This document shows, piece after piece, positions 1 through 7,498 of a DNA stretch of 64,000 bases. The DNA comes from Miltoncostaea marina (lineage in GTDB: Bacteria; Actinomycetota; Thermoleophilia; Miltoncostaeales; Miltoncostaeaceae): the NCBI RefSeq assembly GCF_018141525.1, contig NZ_CP064655.1, positions 2,574,501 through 2,638,500 of the forward strand, written 5' to 3'. Below the pieces are notes generated by a model. That model saw nothing but the letters and a program-made list of their open reading frames with translations, was not told the origin of the DNA and did no database searches. Each line of letters starts with the position of its first letter. The stretch's first letter is position 1. Both the position numbers and the translations under genes were made by a program.

Positions 1-383
1 CCGCCGCCGCGCTCGACGGCGGCGACCGAGTTGAACGGCAGGCCGGTGGCGTCGGCGCCGACGCGCTCGCGCATGGCGTCTGCCCCCAGGCGCTCGCAGA
101 CGAGCGCGAAGACGAACGGCTTGGCCACGCTCTGGATGGTGAACGGGTGGTCGGCGTCGCCGGCCGCGGTCACGCGGCCGCTGGTGCCAACCACGCAGAG
201 CCCGAAGAGGTCGGGCGGCACGCGCGTGAGCGCGGGGTAGACGTCGGAGGGGGCGCCCTCGGTGACGCCGGCGAAGCGGGCGTGGGCCTCGGCCAGCCGG
301 CGGTCGACGTCGCCGGGCTCGGGCAGCCGCCCTGTGGAGACGAACTGGGGCGGCTCGGGGACGGGGGGCGTCGGCGCGGTCAG
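1..383 (-). CDS. glsA: Glutaminase A, N-terminal part (runs off the window)
   Basis: Hydrolyses glutamine to glutamate and ammonia in the cytoplasm. The visible 127 residues match the N-terminal half of the serine-dependent glutaminase family (beta-lactamase-like fold): a FGLCVVG strand, then GDADHPFTIQSVAKPF, which holds the family Ser-x-x-Lys catalytic pair (S-V-A-K), and later GLPFNSVAA. The C-terminal part lies outside the window. No ATG, GTG or TTG occurs near the N-terminus. The frame begins naturally at a CTG (383-381) inside a CTGA overlap with the stop of the upstream DUF1385 gene, giving an N-terminus (M)TAPTPPVPEPPQ. Family assignment is firm; the CTG start is inference. Confidence 0.85.
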   Translation of the reverse strand, partial: MTAPTPPVPEPPQFVSTGRLPEPGDVDRRLAEAHARFAGVTEGAPSDVYPALTRVPPDLFGLCVVGTSGRVTAAGDADHPFTIQSVAKPFVFALVCERLGADAMRERVGADATGLPFNSVAAVERGG

Positions 384-1435
384 GCCAGCGGCTGCGGCTG
401 GACGGCCCCCGGGTCGCCGCCGCGCCGCTCGCGGCCGTCGGCGCGCTCGGCATCGACGCCGGCGCCGGCCTCGGCGACGGCGGGCTCGGCCTCGGGCGCC
501 TCGAGCGCGGTGGCGAGGGCGGCGCAGGCGACCTCGAGCTCCGGCGGGTCGGGCGGCGCGGTCGTCAGGCCCTGGGCCCACATGCCGGGCCACGAGAGGA
601 AGCGCAGGCGCCCCTCGGCGCGCATGGCGGCCTGCCGCTGCAGCTCGAAGGCGATGGCGGTGACGATGGGCGCGCCCAGCAGGCGGGTGGCGATGAGCGC
701 CGGGTAGGTGAACACGCCCGTGATCGCCAGCACGGCGCCGTAGACCGCGATCGAGACGACCGCCGAGACCACGAGGAACGAGGTGCCGCAGCGGGGATGG
801 AAGCGGCTGAACCCGGCGGCGGCCGCGGCGGTGAGCGGGGCGCGCGCCTCGTGGGCGGCGATCGCCTGGTGCTCGGCGCCGTGGTACTTGAGAATCTTGC
901 GGAACGGCGGCAGCAGGCTCAGAAGCAGCAGCATCCCGAGCATCAGGACCAGCCGGATCGCGGCGTCGGCCACGATGAAGGCGGCGCCCTCGAGGCCCGC
1001 CTCCTTCGCGATGACGATCGGGCCGATGCGGAAGGCGGCGATCTGGACGCCCGCGCCGAGCAGCGCGCCCGCGCCGATCGCCACCTTGCCCCAGAAGCCG
1101 ATCGTGTCGTCGCGATCGTCCTCGGGGCCGGGCTCCTCGCCCTCCGGGACGACCTCCTCCCAGCGCAGGCGCTCGGAGATCGACATCGCCTTCTGGCCCG
1201 TGGTGAGCGCGGTGCGGATGGCGACCACGCCGCGCATGAAGGGCCAGCGGGCCCAGCGCCCGGACGGCGGCTCCACCGGGAAGCCCTCGGTCACGATCAC
1301 GCCGTCCTGCTCCCGCCGCACCGCGATGCCCACCCGGTCACGGGTGCGCATCATCACGCCGCCGGGAAGGGCGCTCCCCCCGACGGTGGCCGGGGCGTCA
1401 TCGGCTGGTTGGGCTGGGATAGCGGTCCTCCGCAT
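380..1435 (-). CDS. DUF1385 family membrane protein
   Basis: A 351-residue multi-pass membrane protein of the DUF1385 (YqhQ-like) family, whose biochemical role is unknown. The family landmarks are visible: GGVMMRTRDR near residue 25, a basic then hydrophobic segment near 113-142, a second at about 150-176, the conserved YHGAEHQAIAAHE near 185, FHPRCGTSFL near 210, then further membrane segments. It starts at ATG 1435. A TACACT box (1472-1477, minus strand) could be its -10. It is followed by glsA with a 4-nt overlap, so the two are probably cotranscribed. The C-terminal 50 residues are an Ala/Glu-rich low-complexity tail beyond the conserved domain. Confidence 0.85.
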   Translation of the reverse strand: MRRTAIPAQPADDAPATVGGSALPGGVMMRTRDRVGIAVRREQDGVIVTEGFPVEPPSGRWARWPFMRGVVAIRTALTTGQKAMSISERLRWEEVVPEGEEPGPEDDRDDTIGFWGKVAIGAGALLGAGVQIAAFRIGPIVIAKEAGLEGAAFIVADAAIRLVLMLGMLLLLSLLPPFRKILKYHGAEHQAIAAHEARAPLTAAAAAGFSRFHPRCGTSFLVVSAVVSIAVYGAVLAITGVFTYPALIATRLLGAPIVTAIAFELQRQAAMRAEGRLRFLSWPGMWAQGLTTAPPDPPELEVACAALATALEAPEAEPAVAEAGAGVDAERADGRERRGGDPGAVQPQPLA

Positions 1436-1497
1436 CGGGTCGCCCGCCCTGCATCGGCGATCGACCCGCAGAGTGTAGGCGACCGGCCGAGCGGCCC

Positions 1498-1821
1498 CTA
1501 CGCGGGCGGCGCGCCGCCGTCGACCGACGCCGGTCGCTCGCCCATGGCGACCGAGAGCTCCACGAGCTGGGCCTCGCCCATGCCGGCCACCTTCAGCGCC
1601 TCCTTGGCGAGCCGGCTGCCGTCGCGCGCGGCGTCGGCCATGCCCAGCCGCACCTCGATCCAGAAGGCGGCGGTGACCCGCCTGCGGCGGCGGTCGTGGG
1701 CGGTGGCCTCGACGCCGTTCGCCCCGGGCATGCCGGCGAGCGCCGTGGCCAGGCGGTCGCGGGCGTCGGGCGCGATCGACGCGGAGGACGTGGCCGTGAA
1801 CTCAACGCGGTAGTCGGTCAT
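1498..1821 (-). CDS. Hypothetical protein, 107 aa
   Basis: Not recognised. A small soluble protein starting MTDYRVEFTATSS with alternating strand-helix character and a central basic run (HDRRRRRV). No membrane segment or cysteine motif. ATG at 1821 is preceded on the minus strand by a GGAG-containing stretch. It lies 34 nt downstream of another unknown gene on the same strand (1856-2353), so the two probably form an operon. GC-biased third positions support coding. Confidence 0.6.
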   Translation of the reverse strand: MTDYRVEFTATSSASIAPDARDRLATALAGMPGANGVEATAHDRRRRRVTAAFWIEVRLGMADAARDGSRLAKEALKVAGMGEAQLVELSVAMGERPASVDGGAPPA

Positions 1822-1855
1822 CGCCTGGCGCTCTCCGGAGGGTGCACCGGCCAGC

Positions 1856-2353
1856 CTAGCCGCGCCCCGAGACGGCCCAGCCCCGGGCCGCCTCCAGGTC
1901 GTCGCACGCCGCCAGGCCGTCGAGCGCCCCCACCCGTCCGTCCTCGCCCACGTGGGCGCTGGCGAGCCACCGCCACACCGCCCTGCCGGCCGGCCGCACG
2001 AGGCCCATGCGGTGCAGGGGCGCCGGCTCACCCATCGCCACGTGGGCATCGTCGATGGCCGGGTGCGGGCCGAGCACGAGGGTGACCCGGCCGTCGAAGT
2101 CGAGCAGGTACGGCCCCGCGCCGTCGCTCAGCACCACCGGCAGGGCCACCTGCACGAGAAGCTCCTCCCACGCCGCGTGGCCCGCGGCGGCCAGCGCCGG
2201 GATCGCCGCCTCGGCCTCCGGGCGGGTGACGCCGTGGAAGCGGGCGAACCCGCCGGGCGTGGCGAGCGCCCAGCGGCGGCTCGGGTCGGCCGTGCCGACC
2301 GGTGCCGCCCTGCTGGGGACGATCTCGACACCCTGGCTGGCGGGGACCTCCAC
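1856..2353 (-). CDS. Hypothetical protein, 165 aa
   Basis: Not recognised. A soluble 165-residue protein beginning VEVPASQGVEIVPS and ending in a small helical region. It has features of an alpha/beta fold but no diagnostic motif. The GTG start at 2353 is chosen because a perfect TATCCT -10-like box lies only 7 nt upstream (2361-2366, minus strand), implying a leaderless message. Probably cotranscribed with the small gene at 1498-1821. Confidence 0.6.
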   Translation of the reverse strand: MEVPASQGVEIVPSRAAPVGTADPSRRWALATPGGFARFHGVTRPEAEAAIPALAAAGHAAWEELLVQVALPVVLSDGAGPYLLDFDGRVTLVLGPHPAIDDAHVAMGEPAPLHRMGLVRPAGRAVWRWLASAHVGEDGRVGALDGLAACDDLEAARGWAVSGRG

Positions 2354-2360
2354 GCGAGGC

Positions 2361-2366
2361 AGGATA
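2361..2366 (-). promoter_or_regulatory. -10 box for a leaderless transcript
   Basis: TATCCT on the minus strand, 7 nt before the GTG at 2353. With the usual 6-7 nt from the -10 to +1, transcription would begin at or next to the start codon. The same hexamer and spacing occur before guaB and the HAD gene at 50565-51269. Confidence 0.5.
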
Positions 2367-2412
2367 GGCGCCCGGGGGCCCGGCCGCGCCGGCCGCGCCC
2401 CCGGGGCGACGG

Positions 2413-2643
2413 TCAGATGCCGCCCGACGCCTTCTTGATCGCGTCGGCGATCGCCTCGCGCAGGCTGCCGCCCACGCTCGGCGCCCAGCCCTTCGCGGCC
2501 ACCGCCACGGCGCCGATCAGCAACGTGACCATCACGACCACGCCGACGTACTCGACGGTGCCCTGCCCCGCGCGGTCGTCGCGCGCGCGCTCGAGCGCGG
2601 TGAGCGCCGCCGCGTGGAGCCATGCCGCCATCCACTGTCCCAT
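2413..2643 (-). CDS. Small Flp/TadE-like pilin-type protein, 76 aa
   Basis: A short N-terminal region ends in GQGTVEYVGVVVMVTLLIG (about 27-45). This is the signature of type IV/Flp pilin-like class III signal peptides: G or Q, a Glu at +5 (TVEYV), then a 20-residue hydrophobic helix. After it come an amphipathic stretch and KKASGGI at the end. It would be a membrane-anchored, prepilin-peptidase-processed subunit. ATG 2643 has a GGGAG-like site upstream. A second protein with the same N-terminal logic lies 98 nt upstream. No Tad ATPase, platform or peptidase gene is in the window. Confidence 0.65.
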   Translation of the reverse strand: MGQWMAAWLHAAALTALERARDDRAGQGTVEYVGVVVMVTLLIGAVAVAAKGWAPSVGGSLREAIADAIKKASGGI

Positions 2644-2741
2644 CGTCTCGTCTCCCGTGTGGAGGGTGAAGGTGGACCGATGGTCCGCGGCCGCCCTGCG
2701 CGGTCGCGACGCCGGGATGTGACGAGTGCGCGACGGGGGCG

Positions 2742-3419
2742 TCACGAGCGCGGTGCGTCCCCCGGGCCGGGCGCGGGCCCACCGCCGCCGGAGGGCCGCG
2801 GCCCCCGGGCGATGCGCCCGGCCGAGCGGCGCGCGATCACCTCGAGCACCTCCACGGTGGCGTCGGCGGACAGCTCGCCGAGGTCGCCGGCGGCGGTCGT
2901 GATCGCCCGCCGGGCGGGCATGACGCGCAGGCGGGCGAGGTACGCCCGCAGCTCGTCGCGCCGGGCGATCGCGCGGCGCAGCAGGGCGCCCGGCGCGAGG
3001 TCGGCCGGGTCGGGCAGCGCGGCGAGCTCGCCGAGCGGGTCCTCCACGATGCGGCGCAGCTGCTCCACCAGCCGCCGGTTGAAGCCGGTGGAGAACTCGT
3101 GCCGGGCCTGCAGGGCGATGATCGCGCCCGTGCGCAGGTCGCCCACGGCGCGCCGCAGGACGCGCCCGATGGGGCGGTCGCCGCGCGGCGCGCGCAGCAG
3201 GGCGAGGCGCTCGAGCGCCGCCTGGCGGGCGGCCTCGCGCAGCGAGTCGGCGGTGGGCGCGAGGGGTCGGGCGACCGCGCCGACGAGGTCCGGCGGCGCG
3301 GCCGGCGGGCGGAGCGCCGGCAGCATCCAGGCCGTCAGCGCGACCAGCATCAGCGCGAGCGCGGCGGTGAGGCCGATCCACTCGGCCGCCGCCTGTCCGC
3401 CCTGACGCCCCCGGTCCAC
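2742..3419 (-). CDS. TadE/pilin-like protein with long helical domain, 225 aa
   Basis: The N-terminus MDRGRQGGQAAAEWIG followed by a hydrophobic helix (about 17-38) matches the class III signal peptide of TadE/Flp-type minor pilins: a Gly-Gln junction, a Glu five residues on, then the membrane segment. The remaining about 180 residues are predicted mostly helical, charged, and end in a Gly/Pro-rich tail. No characterised domain was recognised. It precedes the small pilin-like gene at 2413-2643 on the same strand, so the two may be partners in a surface structure. ATG 3419 is the only start that keeps the basic n-region. Confidence 0.6.
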   Translation of the reverse strand: MDRGRQGGQAAAEWIGLTAALALMLVALTAWMLPALRPPAAPPDLVGAVARPLAPTADSLREAARQAALERLALLRAPRGDRPIGRVLRRAVGDLRTGAIIALQARHEFSTGFNRRLVEQLRRIVEDPLGELAALPDPADLAPGALLRRAIARRDELRAYLARLRVMPARRAITTAAGDLGELSADATVEVLEVIARRSAGRIARGPRPSGGGGPAPGPGDAPRS

Positions 3420-3500
3420 GACCCGACGCTACGGCCGGCCCCTGCGCCGGATCCGCACGCGATCGCGCCGGGATGCGCGCGTGCCGGTGCGGGGTGCGGA

Positions 3501-3506
3501 TACAAT
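3501..3506 (+). promoter_or_regulatory. -10 box upstream of the coiled-coil gene
   Basis: TACAAT lies 38 nt before the ATG at 3545, within otherwise GC-only sequence. No clear -35 is visible at 17 nt, which is common in this genome. Confidence 0.4.
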
Positions 3507-3544
3507 CTCGCGGGACGCCGGGCCACCGCACGAGGGAGGCGACC

Positions 3545-3973
3545 ATGACGGTCCTGGACAACATCGCCAAGCAGGCAAACCGCCTCGCGACGGACGTCCA
3601 GATGTCGTTGAAGCGGGCGCGCGTGGAGGGCGAGCGGCGCCTGCTGCAGCGGCAGCACCGCGCCGCGCTCGAGGAGCTCGGCGAGCGGGCCTACGAGCTC
3701 GTGCGGGCCGGGGAGCTGCCGGAGGGGCCCATCGCGACCGAGGTCGCGGCGGTCGAGTCGAAGCTCATGGAGATCGAGGCCAAGGTCGCCGAGATCGACG
3801 CGCTGCGCACCGAGGAGGAGCAGGCGGCGGCCGGCGACGGCGACGCCCCGAGCGCCGAGGAGGCCTCGCGGACCGCCTTCCCGATGGTCGACGCGCCCGC
3901 GTCCGGGGGCGGCCCCGGACCGGGCTGGGAGGCCGCCGAGAAGTTCTTCGGCGGCGGCGCGCCGAAGGACTGA
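3545..3973 (+). CDS. Coiled-coil protein of unknown function, 142 aa
   Basis: Not recognised by family name. Residues 1-100 are strongly helical with heptad character (KQANRLATDVQMSLKRAR, then LEELGERAYELVRAGELP and VESKLMEIEAKVAEIDAL). This suggests a two-helix coiled coil like zinc-ribbon-associated regulators. A disordered acidic/Gly tail follows. ATG 3545 has a strong GGGAGG site 8 nt upstream, and a TACAAT box precedes it. It is followed by a strong terminator hairpin, so it is probably monocistronic. Confidence 0.65.
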   Translation: MTVLDNIAKQANRLATDVQMSLKRARVEGERRLLQRQHRAALEELGERAYELVRAGELPEGPIATEVAAVESKLMEIEAKVAEIDALRTEEEQAAAGDGDAPSAEEASRTAFPMVDAPASGGGPGPGWEAAEKFFGGGAPKD

Positions 3974-3978
3974 CGAAC

Positions 3979-4015
3979 ACACCGCGGGGGCCTCTGGCCG
4001 GGGCCCCCGCGGTGT
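3979..4015 (+). terminator. Hairpin terminator after the coiled-coil gene
   Basis: A 14-bp perfect stem (3979-3992 with 4002-4015) with a 9-nt loop follows the stop at 3973. The tail has only a short T run, as is usual for GC-rich actinobacterial terminators. Confidence 0.7.
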
Positions 4016-4101
4016 TGCCCGGGTGGGGGTCGGGTGTATCCTCAGCCCACGCCGGGCCCGCCCGGCCGTCGATCGTTCACGCAGGACGGGGAGCCACCGG
4101 C

Positions 4102-4380
4102 GTGAGAGCCGAGTCCGATCTGCAGGGCCACCACCGCTCGGAGACCCCCGCCTGCCACCGCTGCGGCCTCCCGCTCCTCGCCGAGGCCCGCTTCTGCCCC
4201 TACTGCGAGCGCTGGCTCGACGAAGGCGGGCTGCCCCGCCTGCTGTCGAAGGCGCGCGTCGCGACGGACGTCCGTCAGCGGCGCTTCGCCGGCGTACCCG
4301 AGCGGGTCCTGCTGATGGTGGGCCTGGTGCTGTTCACGCTCGTCGCCGCGGCGAGCATCGTCGCGGCGGTCGCCACCTAG
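4102..4380 (+). CDS. Zinc-ribbon protein with C-terminal membrane anchor, 92 aa
   Basis: Residues about 18-37 hold a four-cysteine zinc ribbon (CHRCG then FCPYCERW). The C-terminus ends in a single hydrophobic helix (VLLMVGLVLFTLVAAASIVAAVAT), giving a tail-anchored topology with the ribbon in the cytoplasm. The GTG at 4102 is chosen for the GGGAG site upstream. A TATCCT box lies about 60 nt upstream. Function unknown; similar small ribbon-plus-helix proteins are common in Actinobacteria. Confidence 0.65.
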   Translation: MRAESDLQGHHRSETPACHRCGLPLLAEARFCPYCERWLDEGGLPRLLSKARVATDVRQRRFAGVPERVLLMVGLVLFTLVAAASIVAAVAT

Positions 4381-4500
4381 CCCCAGCGGGACCCGCTCGC
4401 CCCGCCCCGCCCCGCCCCGCACCCGCGGGCGGACCGTCCCCGCGCCGCCGCCGGAGGAGCCGGCCGCGGAGCACACCCCTTGACCCACGGAGACACGCGC

Positions 4501-4671
4501 GTGCCCCAGACCGAGAACATCGAGCTGCACACGGTCGGCGACGAGGTGTCGGGCAGCTTCCGCTGCGCCGACTGCGACCTGCTGGTGAAGTCCCCCGCCG
4601 AGGCCGACGGCGTGCTGGTGCTCCCGCCCTGCCCGCTGTGCGCATGCGAGGAGTGGCGCCGGGTGGCCTGA
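4501..4671 (+). CDS. Small rubredoxin-like zinc-ribbon protein
   Basis: A 56-residue protein with two Cys pairs (CADC near 20, CPLCAC near 45) separated by 24 residues, a rubredoxin/zinc-ribbon arrangement, ending EEWRRVA. The GTG at 4501 has GGAG 8 nt upstream. A TTG at 4480 would add seven residues and also has a GGAG, so the start is uncertain. Possibly a redox or metal-binding accessory protein. A related ribbon with CVAC and CPQC is at 41152-41547. Confidence 0.6.
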   Translation: MPQTENIELHTVGDEVSGSFRCADCDLLVKSPAEADGVLVLPPCPLCACEEWRRVA

Positions 4672-4685
4672 CGGCCGCGCGCGGG

Positions 4686-4982
4686 TCAGGGGCCGGGCGA
4701 CTCCAGCGCCTCGATCAGCTCCTCGACCGGCAGCGCGACCATCGTCTCGAAGGTCGCGCTGCCCCGCGAGGCGAGCTCCACCGTGAGCTTCGAGACGGTG
4801 AAGCCGTCGGGCGCCTCGACCTCGCTGAGGAAGTCGTACGCGCCGAGCAGCGCCCACTGGCGGAGCACCCGCCCGCCGAGGCGCTCGACCTCCCGGTTGA
4901 CCTCGAAGAGGCGCTCGGGCGTGGCGACCAGGGTCTGCAGCCCCTGCGAGCTGAGCGACGAGAAGAGCAGGAAGCGCTTCAT
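4686..4982 (-). CDS. GYD domain protein
   Basis: A 98-residue protein of the GYD family. It has an N-terminal strand MKRFLLFSSLSSQGLQTL, then RLGGRVLRQWALLGAYDFL, which carries the family G-x-YD motif (here GAYD), and EVEAPDGFTVSKLTVELAS, which matches the dimeric ferredoxin-like fold. Role unknown; such proteins are stand-alone small cytoplasmic dimers. ATG 4982 fits the family N-terminus, whereas an upstream ATG would add an atypical basic leader. Confidence 0.75.
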   Translation of the reverse strand: MKRFLLFSSLSSQGLQTLVATPERLFEVNREVERLGGRVLRQWALLGAYDFLSEVEAPDGFTVSKLTVELASRGSATFETMVALPVEELIEALESPGP

Positions 4983-5080
4983 CGGCGCGAGTCTACGCCC
5001 CGCGGCGCGGAAGGCCACGCGCGACGGGCGGGGGGCGGCGCCCTCTAGACTCGGTCGCTCCGCAACGATCCGAGGTGAGC

Positions 5081-5404
5081 ATGCTCCGCGACGACGACGC
5101 GACCCCGAACGACCTCCAGAGGGCGCTGCTCGAGTACGACCCCACCACGCTCGAGACGGCGCTCATCGAGTGGACCAAGGAGCACTGGCCGATGGCCGCG
5201 CGGGCCATGGTCTACAACCGCGCCGAGGCCGACAAGACCGTCGAGGGCGTGCCGGGGATCCGCAACGACGACGCGCGCCTGGCGCTCGAGGTGGCCGCGC
5301 GGGTGGCGATCTCCGAGCGCGAGCTGCTCTGCCGCGGCATCGCCGCCGTGCTGCCGCAGTGGCTCGAGAGCACCTACGGCCTCACGCCGAAGGCGAAGTC
5401 CTAG
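5081..5404 (+). CDS. Conserved hypothetical protein, 107 aa
   Basis: Not recognised. A helical soluble protein: LEYDPTTLETALIEWTKEHW, MAARAMVYNRAEADKTVEG, then AISERELLCRGIAAVLPQW. ATG 5081 is selected over GTG 5075 because GAGG sits 5 nt before it. A TAGACT -10-like box lies at 5046-5051. It converges on the rhodanese gene with a 4-nt overlap of stop codons. Confidence 0.65.
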   Translation: MLRDDDATPNDLQRALLEYDPTTLETALIEWTKEHWPMAARAMVYNRAEADKTVEGVPGIRNDDARLALEVAARVAISERELLCRGIAAVLPQWLESTYGLTPKAKS

Positions 5405-5748
5405 GCGGAGGGCTTGGGCTCCACCGGGTAGCCGGCGTCCTGCCAGGCGGACCATCCGCCGACCAGGACGCCGACCCGGGAGCGCCCGTTGTCGAACGCC
5501 CACATGGCGATCTTGAGGCTGGTCGCCTCGCCGGGGCGATCGCAGTAGAAGATGAGCTCCTTGCCCTCGGGCAGCTCCAGCACCTGGCGCTCGAACTCCA
5601 TCGGATCGACCCGGATGGCGTTCTTCACCTGCTGGTCGGACTCGCGATAGCCCATGTCGCGCACGTCGACCGGCTGCACGGCGTCGCCCATCTTGAAGGC
5701 GGCGGCCAGGTCCACCGGCTGCCAGCGCGACACGTCATCCCAGGCCAT
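5401..5748 (-). CDS. Rhodanese-like domain protein
   Basis: A single rhodanese domain (115 aa) for persulfide or sulfur transfer. It has PVDVRDMGYRESDQ near 29, then the active-site loop FYCDRPGEAT with the catalytic Cys (about 77) and the Arg of a CxxxxxR-type loop, and GVLVGGWSAWQDAGYP, the family C-terminal signature. ATG 5748 overlaps the stop of the upstream gene by one base (TGATG), so the two are translationally coupled. Confidence 0.85.
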   Translation of the reverse strand: MAWDDVSRWQPVDLAAAFKMGDAVQPVDVRDMGYRESDQQVKNAIRVDPMEFERQVLELPEGKELIFYCDRPGEATSLKIAMWAFDNGRSRVGVLVGGWSAWQDAGYPVEPKPSA

Positions 5749-6341
5749 CAGCCCTCCAGGTCCTCCGCGGGTCGGGCCAACGCTAGCAGCCGCTCCGCCT
5801 CCTCCAGCGAGCCCGCGCCGGTCAGCGCGCAGAGCGCCTCTGCGTAGGCCTCGCTGCGTGGCGTGCGGACGCCGCACGCCAGCGCGCCGCGCAGGTAGCT
5901 GACCCCGTTGCGCGGCCCGTGCGCCGCGCTGCGCAGCGCCCGGCGGGCGAGCGCCTCGGGGGTCATGTCGGGCGCCGGCAGGTTGCGCGGCAGCGCCGCG
6001 GTCAGCACCGTCCGCCCGCCGGGCAGGTCGACCTCGAGGATGCCGCGCGCCGTGGCGAGGCCCTCACGCTCGGCGAGCAGGTCGACCGCCGTGCCGAGCT
6101 CGACGCCGTCGGCCAGGAGCAGCAGCGCGCCGTCGACCGGCCCGCCGTCGGGGTGCGGCACCAGCACGGGCCCCCCGCCCCAGCGGCGCGAGGCCCGGCC
6201 GTACTCCACCGGGAAGGGCGTCCGGCACGGCTCCCGGCCGGCGATCACCGCCGCGAGCCCCGGCCCGGGGGTGTGCAGCAGCGAGCCGTAGGCGAGGATC
6301 GCCAGGCGCCGCTGTGGGACCGGGGAGCGCAGCGCCCGCAC
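5748..6341 (-). CDS. Gamma-glutamylcyclotransferase-like fold protein
   Basis: The N-terminal LAILAYGSLLHTPGPG matches the glycine-rich YGSL motif of the GGCT/AIG2 fold, where it binds the gamma-glutamyl or similar amide substrate. The later VDGALLLLADGVEL fits the beta-barrel core. The usual catalytic Glu is not obvious, so the substrate is uncertain; a gamma-glutamyl or ureide cyclotransferase-type activity is possible. GTG 6341 begins the longest frame. It is followed directly by the rhodanese gene, hinting at sulfur/thiol (glutathione-like) metabolism. Confidence 0.6.
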   Translation of the reverse strand: MRALRSPVPQRRLAILAYGSLLHTPGPGLAAVIAGREPCRTPFPVEYGRASRRWGGGPVLVPHPDGGPVDGALLLLADGVELGTAVDLLAEREGLATARGILEVDLPGGRTVLTAALPRNLPAPDMTPEALARRALRSAAHGPRNGVSYLRGALACGVRTPRSEAYAEALCALTGAGSLEEAERLLALARPAEDLEG

Positions 6342-6350
6342 CCTCGCGCG

Positions 6351-6818
6351 CTACGCCGCCCGGGCCAGCCCGAGCACCGAGGCCGCGTGCCCCTTGGGCT
6401 TCACCTTGTAGAGCGCCTGCCGCAGCACGCCGTCCGGGCCGATCACGAAGGTGCTGCGCTCCACGCCCCAGTAGGTGCGCCCGTACATCGACTTCTCAAC
6501 CCAGACGCCGTACGCCTCGGCCACCTCGTGATCGGGGTCGCTGAGCAGGGTGAACGGCAGGCCGTGCTTGTCGCGGAACGAGACGTGGCTCGCGATCGGG
6601 TCGGGGCTCACCCCGATCACGCGCAGGCCGGCCGCGTCGTACTCCGCCTGCGCGTCGCGGAACTCGCACGCCTGGGTGGTGCAGCCCGACGTGTCGTCCT
6701 TGGGGTAGAAGTAGAGCACGACCGTCTGGCCGCGCAGGTCCTCCAGGCTCACCGTGGAGCCGTCGTCGGCCTGCAGTGTGAACGCCGGGGCCGGCCGCCC
6801 CGCCTCGAGTCGCGCCAT
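6351..6818 (-). CDS. bcp: Thioredoxin-dependent peroxiredoxin, Bcp/PrxQ type
   Basis: Reduces hydrogen peroxide and alkyl hydroperoxides with thioredoxin as electron donor. The sequence YFYPKDDTSGCTTQACEFRD carries the peroxidatic Cys46 and the resolving Cys51 five residues on, the PrxQ spacing. The family motifs VIGVSPDPIASHVSF and FTLLSDPDHEVAEAYGVW follow. The length (155 aa) is standard. Nine nt separate it from the downstream cyclotransferase-like gene, so the three genes 6818 to 5401 are probably one operon for thiol/redox chemistry. Confidence 0.93.
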   Translation of the reverse strand: MARLEAGRPAPAFTLQADDGSTVSLEDLRGQTVVLYFYPKDDTSGCTTQACEFRDAQAEYDAAGLRVIGVSPDPIASHVSFRDKHGLPFTLLSDPDHEVAEAYGVWVEKSMYGRTYWGVERSTFVIGPDGVLRQALYKVKPKGHAASVLGLARAA

Positions 6819-6880
6819 GTCGCCTCCTCGCCGTGGAGTCCCCAGGCTACCCGGGAGGCCCGCGTAGCATCGCGGGCCGG

Positions 6881-7498
6881 ATGAGCGCCACGCCCCCAGG
6901 GATCCTCCTACGCCCCGCGCGTCCGGCCGATGCGCCGGCGATCGCCGCGATCGTCGCCGAGGCGCTGCGCGACAAGTACCGTCCCGCGCTCGGCGCCGCG
7001 GCCGAGCGCGCCGCGGCCGCGCTGCTGCTGCGCGACCTGCGCGAGATGCCCGGCTCGCGGCACCTCGTGGCGGAGCTCGACGGCCGGGTGGCCGGCGCGG
7101 CGCACGTCATGTTCGAGGACGACGCCGGCCTGGGCGCCGTGCGGGCGCTCGCCGCCGAGGTCGGCTGGCCGGGCGCGCTGCGGGCCGTGCTCGTCTTCAG
7201 CCTGCTCGCACACGGGCGCATCGGCCCCGACGAGGCCTACATCGACGAGCTCGCCGTGGCGCCCTGGGCGCGCCGGCGCGGCGTGGCGCGGGCGCTGCTG
7301 TGGCGCTGCGAGCACGAGGCGCGCGCCCGCGGCCGCGCGCGTCTGACCCTGCTCGTGACCGTCACCAACGACGCCGCCCGCCCGCTCTACGCGAGCGCGG
7401 GCTTCCGCGAGGTGCGGCGCATCCGCTGGCTGGCCGGACGGCTGCTGTTCCGCGCGCCCGGCGCGATCCTCATGGAGCGGCGGCTGGCTCCGGGGTGA
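6881..7498 (+). CDS. GNAT family N-acetyltransferase
   Basis: A GCN5-related acyltransferase that uses acetyl-CoA; substrate unknown. It shows the N-terminal LRPARPADAPAIAAIV, the beta4 strand AYIDELAVAPWARRRGVARALL with the R/Q-x-x-G-x-G/A-type CoA loop (RRRGVA), and VTNDAARPLYASAGF as motif B. An arginine-rich C-terminus follows. ATG 6881 lies 10 nt after a TAGCAT box (6865-6870), so the leader is nearly absent. It converges on the histidine kinase gene with a 29-nt overlap. Confidence 0.85.
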   Translation: MSATPPGILLRPARPADAPAIAAIVAEALRDKYRPALGAAAERAAAALLLRDLREMPGSRHLVAELDGRVAGAAHVMFEDDAGLGAVRALAAEVGWPGALRAVLVFSLLAHGRIGPDEAYIDELAVAPWARRRGVARALLWRCEHEARARGRARLTLLVTVTNDAARPLYASAGFREVRRIRWLAGRLLFRAPGAILMERRLAPG

